Below, piece after piece: positions 1 to 8,411 of a stretch of 64,000 nt of DNA (the stretch's first letter is position 1; each line of letters opens with the position of its first letter). Where the stretch lies: positions 248,001-312,000 of the forward strand of contig JABTUS010000002.1 in NCBI GenBank assembly GCA_015075305.1. Direction: 5' to 3'. The translations under genes and the position numbers were made by a program. The notes beneath the pieces were generated by a model. The model ran no database searches, was not told the DNA's origin, and worked only from the letters and a program-made list of their open reading frames with translations. This stretch comes from Opitutaceae bacterium (GTDB lineage Bacteria > Verrucomicrobiota > Verrucomicrobiia > Opitutales > Opitutaceae).

Positions 1-19
1 GACTGCGACCGGCCGCACT

Positions 20-631
20 TCAGCGATCGGGCCGGCGCATGCTGAAAACGTCGCGCGTACGCGTGTAGCTTTCACCCCCCATGCGCCCGATTGCGTCAAG
101 CTTCGCCGCATCGACATGGCCATGCTCATCGAGGATCGCATCGTCGATGTGGGCGAGGCGTATCAACCCAAAAACGACATTGGCTGCCAGCGGCCCCTCC
201 CCCAGGCGCACGATGGAATGCAGCGCGCATTCAAAGGATACCGGCGCGAGCGCAACTCGCGGAGGTCGGATGGTCACGCTGGGCGCCGCCTCGATCCCAA
301 ACGCATCGAACTCACTCTCGCCATGCGGCAGGAGCGAGGCCGAGGCGTTCATCTTCTCCGCAAGTGCAAAGGAGCAGATGGAAACGACAAACTCCGGCAC
401 CTCCTCAATGTTGCGCACCGTGTCTTTCTTCGTTCCATCCTTCTTGTTCACGGGAACGACCATCAATGTCGGCGGGTTTGCCGTGACACCCTGAAAAAAC
501 GAAAAGGGCGCGAGATTGGACCGACCTTCCTTCGAAATGGTCGACACCCAGGCGATTGGACGCGGGAGAATCGTCGATACCATCCATTGATAGGCATGAC
601 GCGGCTCAAGCCGCGTGAAATCGAGATGCAT
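20..631 (-). CDS. Flavin reductase-like domain protein
   Basis: The protein has about 203 residues and resembles the flavin reductase / FMN-binding split-barrel family. Members bind FMN and act as NAD(P)H:flavin oxidoreductases or related redox proteins in the cytoplasm. Typical stretches are visible early on: ILPRPIAWVSTIS, then NLAPFSFFQGVTANPPTLMV and KDTVRNIEEVPEFVV, which form the flavin-binding barrel. The frame stays open upstream to a TTG at 745, but the residues before the ATG at 631 are not family-like, so I place the start at 631. It is transcribed divergently from the DUF1800 gene. The true substrate cannot be read from the sequence; the family call is firm and the physiological role is not. 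Confidence 0.8.
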   Translation of the reverse strand: MHLDFTRLEPRHAYQWMVSTILPRPIAWVSTISKEGRSNLAPFSFFQGVTANPPTLMVVPVNKKDGTKKDTVRNIEEVPEFVVSICSFALAEKMNASASLLPHGESEFDAFGIEAAPSVTIRPPRVALAPVSFECALHSIVRLGEGPLAANVVFGLIRLAHIDDAILDEHGHVDAAKLDAIGRMGGESYTRTRDVFSMRRPDR

Positions 632-1007
632 GTCGGCGTTCAATTGAGCAAGGTCGGCACCTTCGCGCGAGAGTTTACGGTGTTCCGGTTTGTCCAGCCC
701 GGGAAACCAGCCTCCGAACGCCGCACGTAACCCTCGCAGATACAAGTGCGTCTCATGAATGAAACTGAAGAATCGGTTCGGCGTTTATCCAGTAACTACG
801 ATTTTTGCGCAATCCCGGCGCAAATCAGTCATGCAATCAAAATGCATAAATTCCGTTTCATCACATCCGTCCTTCCTCCGCTATTCGACAATAAATTGAA
901 ACCATGTTCCGCTTTGGGGTGTATCCGCAATATGCTCAATTCCGATTGATGACCGCCGGCAATTTATCGATAATACAATCATCCCCGCATCATTGTCCGC
1001 TCACGTT
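632..1007. other. Intergenic region, divergent promoters
   Basis: This spacer lies between the divergent flavin reductase and DUF1800 genes. From about 780 it becomes clearly AT-richer than the flanking genes. It contains one plausible sigma-70 type promoter for the rightward gene, given separately. A 67-codon frame at 746-949 has no family resemblance or convincing start signal and is not called. Confidence 0.5.
946..974 (+). promoter_or_regulatory. Putative sigma-70 promoter of DUF1800 gene
   Basis: TTGATG at 946-951 and GATAAT at 969-974 are separated by exactly 17 bases, matching 4/6 and 5/6 consensus positions. Transcription would begin near 981, about 27 bases before the ATG at 1008. 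The surrounding AT-rich DNA fits a promoter. This was assigned by eye. Confidence 0.45.
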
Positions 1008-4000
1008 ATGAACAATATGAAACCGCGCTTTCCTGCGTGTGCATTGGTTTTCATCGCCTGTCTTGTGATCGTTCCCCTGGTCCCTGGTGCCCAGTTCGGT
1101 CAGCGCCTCATCAACATTTCCACCCGCGCCAGGGTCGGCACCGGTGACGCCAACGCGCTGATTGCCGGCTTCATCATCAGCCCCGGCACATCCAAGCAGG
1201 TTCTCATTCGCGCCTCGGGCCCGAGCCTGACGCAGGCCAGCATTGGTCTGCCCAGCTCACTGGTCCTCGCGAATCCACGTATCGAGGTCTACAATGGCGA
1301 TTCGATCAAGATTTTCGAGAACGACAACTGGAAGGTTTCCAGCGGTGGCTCGCTCGCCACTGCGGCGGACTTCAGCTCAGTCGGTGCCTTTCCTTTCACA
1401 AGCGACAATGACTCGGCTCTGCTTGCCACCCTTGCTGCGGGCAGCTATACGGTGAAGGTTACGAGCGCCAACGCCGGAACCGGACTGGCCCTCGTCGAGG
1501 TTTACGATGTCTCGGGGGCCTCCGAGCTCATCAATCTTTCGTCGCGCGCGGAGGTTCAAACCGGCGCAAACATCGTCATTTCCGGCATCGTCGTTGCACC
1601 CGGCTCCGGTACCCGCCGGGTACTGTTCCGCGCGATCGGGCCGACTCTGGCCAATTTCAACGTACCCAATCCTCTGGCCAATCCCACGATGGCCATTCTC
1701 AACGGTTCGGGCGTGCAGATCGCCGGCAACGACAACTGGGGCTCCAGCGGAAACACCTCCTCGCTCGCCACAACCTTCGCGTCCGTCGGTGCCTTCGCTC
1801 TCGCCAGCACCAGCAGCCTCGATTCGGCCCTGATCGTCGATCTCGCGCCAGGATCCTACACGATACAGGTGAGTGGGGTGGGCGGAACCAGCGGTGTCGC
1901 ACTGGTCGAGGCCTATGACCTAACTCCCTCTTCGCTGCCACTTGTCAGCGTGCTCGCCTCCAAGCCCTCGACCGATACAGCCGGGGCGAGCCCGGGTGTG
2001 TTCACCATCTCCCGCACGGGATCGACCACGGACCCGATGACCGTCTACTACACGCTGTCAGGCTCCGCAGTGTCCGGGGTCGACTACATCAATGTGCCGG
2101 GATCGGTCACGATTCCCGCTGGCGCGAGCAGCGCAACCGTCGAGATAAAGCCGTATGCAACCACGCAATCAACGACAGTCAGCAAGTCCGTCGCGCTCAC
2201 AGTCGCCTACAACCCGGCGTACGGTTCCGCCGCAAACAATTCGGCGATCGTCTCGATCTTCTACAACCCCGGCAGTCTCTACGTGTCCACACTTCGGCCG
2301 TCAGCGGCTGCCACAGATTCGGTTGGTTATGGCAGCTCCTCCATCCAGCTGAGCTCTGACCAGACCTTTGCCCTGGTCAATCTCAGCTTTTCCGCGCTTT
2401 CCTCGCCGCAGACCGTCGCCTACCTGAGACTCGGCAATCTTGGCGACAGTGGAGCCGCCTACCTGTTCCGGATTCCCAGCGGGCAGGCATCAGGAGTGCG
2501 GTGGGACATACGCGACAGCGGGCAGTATAGTGCCGCCGAACTCGTTCAAGCCCTCAAGGAAGGCCGGATATTTGTCAGCGTTGAATCCGTAAGCTATCCA
2601 TCCGGCGAACTCGCGGGCACCTACCTGAAGAGTTCCGGAACAATGGCTTTCACCCCGCCGGAGGACCCGCCGATCATAAGCCTTGTCAATCCGACACCCC
2701 AGGAAGCCGCACGCTTTCTATCACAGGCCAGCTTCGGCGCGACCCAGGCGGCAATTGATGAAGTAGTCTCCAAGGGCTATCAGGCGTGGATCACCGATCA
2801 GGTGAACATGCCGGCCGCATCCCATCGCGCGGCTGTTGCCGCGGACTTTGCCGCCAACAACGCAGGCGGTCAGGATCGCGATCCCAATACGAACCTCTTC
2901 CGCCGTGCCGGGCAATCGCACCGCCTGAACACTTGGTGGAAGTTTGCGCTCCAAGGCGGCGACCAGCTCCGCCAGCGGGTGGCTTTCGCCCTGTCGCAGA
3001 TCATGGTGATCTCCGATCAAAACGGCACTGTGAACGCCTGGCAGGAGGGTGCTGCAAACTACTACGACATCCTCGCAAAAAATGCGTTCGGCAATTTTCG
3101 CCAGCTCCTGCAGGACGTCACGCTCAACCCGATGATGGGAATCTACCTGACCTATCTGCGAAACCAGAAGGCCAGCGGCGCCAGTCTGCCCGATGAGAAT
3201 TACGCACGCGAGGTCATGCAGCTCTTCACCATCGGCCTCGTGCAGCTGAATCCCGATGGAACCCTCCGGTTGGATGCCCAGGGTCTGCCTATTCCCACCT
3301 ATGACCAGACCACCATTTCAGAAACCGCAAAGGTCTTCACGGGATGGGGCTTTGCCCAGAACTATTCGGCAAGGCCCAGCTTCACGGGAGGCGGAGGCGC
3401 GGGCTCCCCGGCAAACGGCACGGACTACATTGATCCGCTGCGACTCTTCCCCGCCTCGCACGAGGACGGTCCGAAAACAATCGTCGGCGGCAGGGTGATT
3501 CCCGCGGGGCAGGGCGGACTGAAGGACCTCAATGACATGCTCGACACCCTGTTCAATCATCCGAACACCGGGCCCTTTGTCTCCCGTCAGCTCATTCAGC
3601 GCCTCGTCACCGCCAATCCGAGCCCCGCCTACGTCTATCGCGTTGCGCAGAAGTTCGCTGACAATGGAGCCGGCGTCCGGGGGGATCTCGGTGCTGTCGT
3701 TCGCGCGATCCTCACCGACTTCGAGGCACGCTCGCCCGAGGCTTCGGCGGTCAGCTCCTTCGGCAAGCTGAAGGAGCCCATTCTGCGCACCGCCGCCCTC
3801 TTCCGCGCGCTGGGTGGTGCCACCAACACGGGGCGATATGTGATCACCAATTCCGATGCGCAGACATCCCAGCAGCCGTTGAGCGCCCCCACGGTGTTCA
3901 ATTTCTTCGAACCCTACTACGTCCAGCCCGGTGCGCTTGCCGCGGCGGGTCTCTACGCTCCCGAGTTTCAGATCTTCACGTCAACGACCGCGATAACCAC

Positions 4001-4286
4001 AACCAACTACCTCTACGGCTTTCTGTATGCCAACAAACCCGCGAGCATGGACAACAGCACGACCGTCTACATGAACCTGGACAGTCTTCTTCCGCTCGCG
4101 ACAACGCCCCAGGCTCTGGTGGACAGGCTGGATCTGCTCCTGACCGGCGCCGCAAGCAGCGATAGAACCCGGACAAGGATAGTGACCGCGCTCAACGCTA
4201 TGCCATCCAACACCAGTGCGACGGAAAAGGTCCGCAGCGCCGCTTATCTGCTCATCTCGACGCCTGACGGTGCCATCCAACCGTAA
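1008..4286 (+). CDS. Secreted DUF1800 protein with Calx-beta and CHRD modules
   Basis: The protein has about 1092 residues and an N-terminal signal peptide (hydrophobic stretch ACALVFIACLVIVPLVPGA). It then carries two tandem copies of a beta-rich module of about 130 residues, recognisable by matching VLIRASGPSL / VLFRAIGPTL and NDNW motifs. A Calx-beta-like segment follows (ISRTGSTTDPMTVYYTLSG), then a CHRD-like domain, and from about residue 565 a full DUF1800 domain (AARFLSQASFGAT, DENYAREVMQLFTIGL, APTVFNFFEPYY). DUF1800 proteins are exported proteins of unknown function that are nearly always paired with a DUF1501 protein, as here 16 bases downstream. ATG 1008 is preferred to an upstream TTG at 993; ATG 1017 is also possible. 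The extra beta modules suggest surface or matrix binding, which is inference. Confidence 0.9.
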   Translation: MNNMKPRFPACALVFIACLVIVPLVPGAQFGQRLINISTRARVGTGDANALIAGFIISPGTSKQVLIRASGPSLTQASIGLPSSLVLANPRIEVYNGDSIKIFENDNWKVSSGGSLATAADFSSVGAFPFTSDNDSALLATLAAGSYTVKVTSANAGTGLALVEVYDVSGASELINLSSRAEVQTGANIVISGIVVAPGSGTRRVLFRAIGPTLANFNVPNPLANPTMAILNGSGVQIAGNDNWGSSGNTSSLATTFASVGAFALASTSSLDSALIVDLAPGSYTIQVSGVGGTSGVALVEAYDLTPSSLPLVSVLASKPSTDTAGASPGVFTISRTGSTTDPMTVYYTLSGSAVSGVDYINVPGSVTIPAGASSATVEIKPYATTQSTTVSKSVALTVAYNPAYGSAANNSAIVSIFYNPGSLYVSTLRPSAAATDSVGYGSSSIQLSSDQTFALVNLSFSALSSPQTVAYLRLGNLGDSGAAYLFRIPSGQASGVRWDIRDSGQYSAAELVQALKEGRIFVSVESVSYPSGELAGTYLKSSGTMAFTPPEDPPIISLVNPTPQEAARFLSQASFGATQAAIDEVVSKGYQAWITDQVNMPAASHRAAVAADFAANNAGGQDRDPNTNLFRRAGQSHRLNTWWKFALQGGDQLRQRVAFALSQIMVISDQNGTVNAWQEGAANYYDILAKNAFGNFRQLLQDVTLNPMMGIYLTYLRNQKASGASLPDENYAREVMQLFTIGLVQLNPDGTLRLDAQGLPIPTYDQTTISETAKVFTGWGFAQNYSARPSFTGGGGAGSPANGTDYIDPLRLFPASHEDGPKTIVGGRVIPAGQGGLKDLNDMLDTLFNHPNTGPFVSRQLIQRLVTANPSPAYVYRVAQKFADNGAGVRGDLGAVVRAILTDFEARSPEASAVSSFGKLKEPILRTAALFRALGGATNTGRYVITNSDAQTSQQPLSAPTVFNFFEPYYVQPGALAAAGLYAPEFQIFTSTTAITTTNYLYGFLYANKPASMDNSTTVYMNLDSLLPLATTPQALVDRLDLLLTGAASSDRTRTRIVTALNAMPSNTSATEKVRSAAYLLISTPDGAIQP

Positions 4287-4302
4287 ACATCCCGCTTCAA
4301 TC

Positions 4303-5769
4303 ATGAATCGCTCACCATTCCCCTCGCCCGTCGATCCTTCCCGCAGAAAATTCCTCGGGGCCTGCTGCGCCGCCGTCAGCGCAACCGGCATGCTCTCCGC
4401 GCTCGCGCAGCTTCGCGTCCTCGGCGCGCTCGCGCAGCCTGGCAACGGTCCGCAGGTACCCGGCATGTCGGCAGCGGAGGACTTCAAGGCGCTCGTATGC
4501 CTCTTCCTCGCGGGAGGCAACGATTCCAACAATGTCGTCATTCCCACCGACTCCACCGGTTATGCGGCTTATGCGGCTTCGCGCACCGCTCTCGCCCTTC
4601 CGAATGGCGTCGCCCTCCCAATCGCAAACACGGCGGGTGACGGGCGGAACTGGGGCCTGCATCCTGCGATGACCGGGGTTCATTCAATCTATTCCGCTGG
4701 CAAGGCCGCCGTGCTCGCCAATGTCGGCACCCTGCTCTATCCGACCACTAAGGCGCAGTACTCCGCGCGTTCAGTGCCGCTGCCGCCCCAGCTTTTCTCC
4801 CACAATGACCAGCAGGTCGAGTGGCAGAGCAGTCTGCCCGACAAGGCCTTCGCCTCCGGATGGGGTGGACGGCTCGCCGACCTCACCAACGCCTTCAACC
4901 AGAACCCCACCATCTCAATGTCGATCACCCTGAATGGACAAAATTCCTTTCAGGTCGGGCGCAATATCGCGCAATATTCGGTCTCCCCCACAGGCGCTGT
5001 CGCCCTGAGCGGCTCAGCGGATCCATCCGGGACCTCCGTCGCAGCCATTCGAACAAAGGCGATGAACGACATCTTGAACTCCCCCTCGGCCAACCTTTTC
5101 GAAACGGCATTTGCGGGAATGACGACTGACGCCATCGCCGACAGCGGACTGCTTGCAAGCATTCTCAGCTCCGCCTCCGCCGGCTCAAACTCCGCCTTTC
5201 CCACCAATTACAATCTCTTCCCCACCTCCAGCCTGGGCCAGCAGCTCCGCACGATTGCAAGGCTCATCTCAGCCCGCTCCCAACTCGGCCTCAAGCGACA
5301 GATCTTCTTCGCCCGCATCGGCGGATGGGATCTGCATGACACCCAGGTGACCGCCGGTGCCACCGCGACCGGTGCACACGCCAACCTGCTCACGGATGTC
5401 TCCAACTCCCTGAAGGCCTTCTACGACGCCACCGTCGAGATGGGACTCTCCGATTCAGTCACCACCTTCACCGCCTCGGATTTCGGTCGCACGTACAACA
5501 CCAACGGCGACGGCTCCGATCACGGGTGGGGCAGCCACCACATCATTGTCGGCGGCGCGGTCAAGGGCGGCAACATCTACGGGCGCATGCCGGATCTCAC
5601 CCTGCGCGGCGTGCAGGACACCGGTTCCCGCGGACAGTGGATCCCGACCACCAGCGTTGACGAATACAGCGCCACGCTGGCCCGCTGGTTCGGCGTCAGC
5701 GCCACCGATCTGCCGATAGTTCTCCCGAACGCCGGCCGCTTCGCCCACCAGAACGTCGCCTTCCTCTGA
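4303..5769 (+). CDS. DUF1501 family protein, Tat-exported
   Basis: The protein has about 488 residues. It starts with a twin-arginine-type signal: SRRKFLGACCAAVSATG within the first 30 residues. The body is a DUF1501 domain, related to the alkaline phosphatase/sulfatase fold, with FLAGGNDSNNVVIP near the start, a WDLHD segment, and TFTASDFGRTYNTNGDGSDHGWG toward the C-terminus holding likely metal-ligand Asp/His residues. It lies 16 bases after the DUF1800 gene and is surely co-transcribed with it; this pair is conserved across Verrucomicrobiota, Planctomycetota and Proteobacteria. The frame is open upstream to 4216, but the ATG at 4303 is the only start that places the Tat motif at the N-terminus. 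Its biochemical role is unknown. Confidence 0.9.
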   Translation: MNRSPFPSPVDPSRRKFLGACCAAVSATGMLSALAQLRVLGALAQPGNGPQVPGMSAAEDFKALVCLFLAGGNDSNNVVIPTDSTGYAAYAASRTALALPNGVALPIANTAGDGRNWGLHPAMTGVHSIYSAGKAAVLANVGTLLYPTTKAQYSARSVPLPPQLFSHNDQQVEWQSSLPDKAFASGWGGRLADLTNAFNQNPTISMSITLNGQNSFQVGRNIAQYSVSPTGAVALSGSADPSGTSVAAIRTKAMNDILNSPSANLFETAFAGMTTDAIADSGLLASILSSASAGSNSAFPTNYNLFPTSSLGQQLRTIARLISARSQLGLKRQIFFARIGGWDLHDTQVTAGATATGAHANLLTDVSNSLKAFYDATVEMGLSDSVTTFTASDFGRTYNTNGDGSDHGWGSHHIIVGGAVKGGNIYGRMPDLTLRGVQDTGSRGQWIPTTSVDEYSATLARWFGVSATDLPIVLPNAGRFAHQNVAFL

Positions 5770-5917
5770 GTTCCATTCGGCTCCGCGGGTTTGATTCACA
5801 TCCTGTCGCATTTTCCAGCGGTCAACGCATTCAACGCCTTGGCCCGCTGACTGACCCTCCATGGGCTGGATTTTCCATGGCGAATATCCGACTGTCGCAA
5901 CCCGATCTGTTCCACCC

Positions 5918-6484
5918 ATGAGAAACCGTCGTGTCATTTATGCCGCCGTCCTCCTGATAGCCGCGATCGGAATCTGGTACCTTGGCCAGCCGGAGAAACC
6001 CACGCCCGCTGCGCCACCGGTTCCCACAAAGGCTCCCGTCTTCCCGACGCAATCGCCGGCGGCAATAGCGAACCTTCCAGCCGATTCCATCCCTCGTGTC
6101 GCGGAGGGGGCGGCGTCAACCGAGGACGCAACCTTTGAGGGAATCGGCAAGCTCAATGCTCCCGGCAGGACGATCCACGATGACCTTCAGCTCCTCAGCG
6201 ATTTGTTCGCATCCTGGCGGACCACCTATCCGCACAGCGGCAATCCTGTCGGCAGCAATGCGGAGATCACCCGGGCGCTCACCGGCGAAAACACATTCCA
6301 TCTCGCCATGATCCCGAAACGGCACCCCGCGATAAACTCCAACGGAGAGCTCGTCGATCGATGGGGAACCCCTTTCTTCTTTCACCAGTTGAGCGGCACG
6401 CGCATGGAGATCAGATCCGCCGGCCCCGACCACAGACTCTACACGGCCGACGACACCGTCTTGTCGCCGGACCCCGTGCCGTGA
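5918..6484 (+). CDS. Membrane-anchored protein, pseudopilin-like C-terminus
   Basis: This small protein of about 188 residues has a short basic N-terminus, one membrane segment (VIYAAVLLIAAIGIWYLG), and a Pro/Ala-rich linker. Its compact C-terminal domain ends DRWGTPFFFHQLSG...IRSAGPDHRLYTADD. The latter resembles the C-terminal strand region of type II secretion major pseudopilins (WGxPF and SxGPD motifs). The usual prepilin peptidase site is absent, so it is not called a pilin. It lies 148 bases downstream of the DUF1501 gene on the same strand and may belong with that pair. The ATG at 5918 places the membrane segment at the N-terminus; an upstream in-frame ATG at 5861 would bury it. Function is unknown. 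Confidence 0.65.
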   Translation: MRNRRVIYAAVLLIAAIGIWYLGQPEKPTPAAPPVPTKAPVFPTQSPAAIANLPADSIPRVAEGAASTEDATFEGIGKLNAPGRTIHDDLQLLSDLFASWRTTYPHSGNPVGSNAEITRALTGENTFHLAMIPKRHPAINSNGELVDRWGTPFFFHQLSGTRMEIRSAGPDHRLYTADDTVLSPDPVP

Positions 6485-6491
6485 CCGTCAA

Positions 6492-7697
6492 TCACGAAGT
6501 GGGAGCAAGCGTTTCCGCGACAGGAACGCGATAGGCCTTCATCGCGGGCACGAGGCCGCCCAGCGCGCACAGCCCTATCAGCGCGAGCGGTGCAATCCAT
6601 AGAATCGGCGCGCCGGACGAAACATCAATCACGACTCCGGTCTGACTGCGGATCACACCGGCAACAGCCGTCAAAAGTCCAAAGTAGAACGCAAAGCCGG
6701 CAATCGCGCCGATAGCTCCGATCGCCGCAGCCTCGCCAACAACCGCTGCGAGAATGGTGCGTCGGTGCGCACCCAGGGACCTCAGGATCGCCACGTCGCG
6801 GCGGCGCGCGCTCATCGATGCATAGATGCTCGCCAGCACGCTTCCCGCGGCCACCAGCGCCACCAGATAGGCCACCAGCGCCAGCACCCGGTCGAACCAT
6901 CCGATCTTGCCGAACAGGTCCGCAATGATCGCCGCCACCGGATACGCAAGCGTCAGCCGGTTGCCCTGCTTGTTGTACATCATGTCCATCATCAGTCCCG
7001 CCGTCGGCGTGCGAAACTGAATCAACACCGCACTGACATCGGTCGAGAACTTCGCGTCATGCCCGGACATGGTCTGAATTCCGGATATCGGTATCCAGAT
7101 CACCTTGTCGGCGGGCGTGTTTGTGGGGGCAAGCACCCCCGTGACCGTGAATACATCCTCATGTTGCGCATTGGCCGCAAACACCAGGCCGTGGTACGGC
7201 TTGAACGTGGCCCCGACTTTGAGCCCCAGCTTGTCGGCGACAAAGCTTCCCACCACCGCCTCTCGGGCCGAACCCGCGAACAGCCGGCCGCCGCCCTCGA
7301 TGCGATACTTCCGGCCCTTCGCGTACTCAACCTTCGTGAAGAGATCCTCGATAGTTCCCACGACCCGAAACCCAAGATAGTTGTCGCCCAGCGCGAGCGG
7401 AATGGCCGCCTTCACCCGAGGATCCCGCCGGATCTGCTCGTAATCCGCCGCACTCACGTTTCCAGGCGAGGCCTCCAGGTGAAAGATGCTGTTCAGCACT
7501 ATCTGGAGTTTCGATCCCCTCGCACCCAGCACGGCATCGAATCCCGTGCTCGTCTCAAGGAACGCCTTCTGGGACTGCGTCTTCACCATCCAGACCACCA
7601 TCAGAAGCCCTGTCGCAAGTGCGATGCTGGTCGCCGTCACAAGCGTCGACAAGGCGTGCTGGCGAAGGCTGCGATAGATGATCAGGGGGAGCGTCAC
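6492..7697 (-). CDS. ABC transporter permease, FtsX/MacB type
   Basis: The 401-residue permease has the MacB/FtsX layout. One N-terminal membrane helix (ALSTLVTATSIALATGLLMVVWMV) is followed by a large periplasmic domain of about 220 residues, then three C-terminal helices beginning DRVLALVAYLVALVAAGSVLASIYASM. The RRRDVAILRSLGAHRRTIL coupling motif lies between helices two and three. The family does not translocate across the membrane like classical importers; it drives periplasmic work such as lipoprotein release or export through mechanotransmission. It begins 9 bases after its ATPase gene and is the third gene of a minus-strand operon. No outer-membrane channel or membrane-fusion protein is adjacent, so the substrate is unknown. 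Confidence 0.88.
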   Translation of the reverse strand: MTLPLIIYRSLRQHALSTLVTATSIALATGLLMVVWMVKTQSQKAFLETSTGFDAVLGARGSKLQIVLNSIFHLEASPGNVSAADYEQIRRDPRVKAAIPLALGDNYLGFRVVGTIEDLFTKVEYAKGRKYRIEGGGRLFAGSAREAVVGSFVADKLGLKVGATFKPYHGLVFAANAQHEDVFTVTGVLAPTNTPADKVIWIPISGIQTMSGHDAKFSTDVSAVLIQFRTPTAGLMMDMMYNKQGNRLTLAYPVAAIIADLFGKIGWFDRVLALVAYLVALVAAGSVLASIYASMSARRRDVAILRSLGAHRRTILAAVVGEAAAIGAIGAIAGFAFYFGLLTAVAGVIRSQTGVVIDVSSGAPILWIAPLALIGLCALGGLVPAMKAYRVPVAETLAPTS

Positions 7698-7706
7698 GAC
7701 ACGATC

Positions 7707-8399
7707 TCAGTTTGCCCGCTGCGCCGACCGCAGCGCCGCCGGGCGGTTGATGTCCGAAAACGACTGGACGCTGCCAAAGGCCGCGAGAACGTGTTCGTCA
7801 TGGCTCACAACGAGAAGCGCTGCACCGGCTTCACTACAGGCCTCGCGTATGAGCGCCAGCGCTTCGGTGCCATGCCTGCGATCGAGATTGCCCGTCGGTT
7901 CGTCCGCCAGCACCAGCCTCGGTCGGTTGGCGAGCGCGCGCGCCACCGCGACACGCTGCTGCTGCCCCGTCGACAACTGGCGGGGAAAATGCGAGAGGCG
8001 ATGCCCAAGGCCCACCCGTTCCAGCAGCTCACGTGCACGCGCCCGGTCTGCCCCGGCACCGAAACTCATCCCCAATATGACATTTTCCAGGACAGTATAC
8101 CCCTGCAGCAGATTGAACGTCTGGAAGATATACCCGATCTTCTCCGCCCGCAGCCGGTCGCGCCGCGCCTCGCTCAGGGCAGTGACAACCGTCCCATCGA
8201 GTTCAATCCTACCTTCATCCGCCGCAAGAATTCCGGCGATCAAATGCAGGAACGTCGTTTTTCCGGAGCCACTTTCACCACGCAGCGCAACCTGCTCTCC
8301 GGCGGAAAGCGCGAATTGATGCACCCTCACGATCTCCACCATGGCGCCAGCCGCCTCGGGGGATCTGAAACGTTTGCAGAGATCCGTGATTCGCAGCAC
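7707..8399 (-). CDS. ABC transporter ATPase, LolD/MacB type
   Basis: The 230-residue nucleotide-binding subunit shows Walker A GESGSGKTT at about residue 42, the signature LSTGQQQRVAVARAL at about 140, and Walker B LVLADEPTGNLD at about 160, followed by the H-loop in VVSHD. TGNLD after Walker B and the short length are typical of the LolD/FtsE/MacB subfamily, which pairs with FtsX-like permeases. It sits between the repeat protein (12 bases upstream) and the permease (9 bases downstream), so the three are probably one transcript. The partner permease is certain from context; the cargo is not. Confidence 0.9.
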   Translation of the reverse strand: MLRITDLCKRFRSPEAAGAMVEIVRVHQFALSAGEQVALRGESGSGKTTFLHLIAGILAADEGRIELDGTVVTALSEARRDRLRAEKIGYIFQTFNLLQGYTVLENVILGMSFGAGADRARARELLERVGLGHRLSHFPRQLSTGQQQRVAVARALANRPRLVLADEPTGNLDRRHGTEALALIREACSEAGAALLVVSHDEHVLAAFGSVQSFSDINRPAALRSAQRAN

Positions 8400-8411
8400 G
8401 TCAGACAGAAA

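Noticed and set aside
599-616. Perfect inverted repeat ACGCGGCT-CA-AGCCGCGT
   Set aside because: Falls inside the flavin reductase coding sequence and is explained by codons; no sign of regulation.
746-949. 67-codon open frame on the plus strand before the DUF1800 gene
   Set aside because: No family resemblance and it lies in AT-rich promoter DNA; likely chance.
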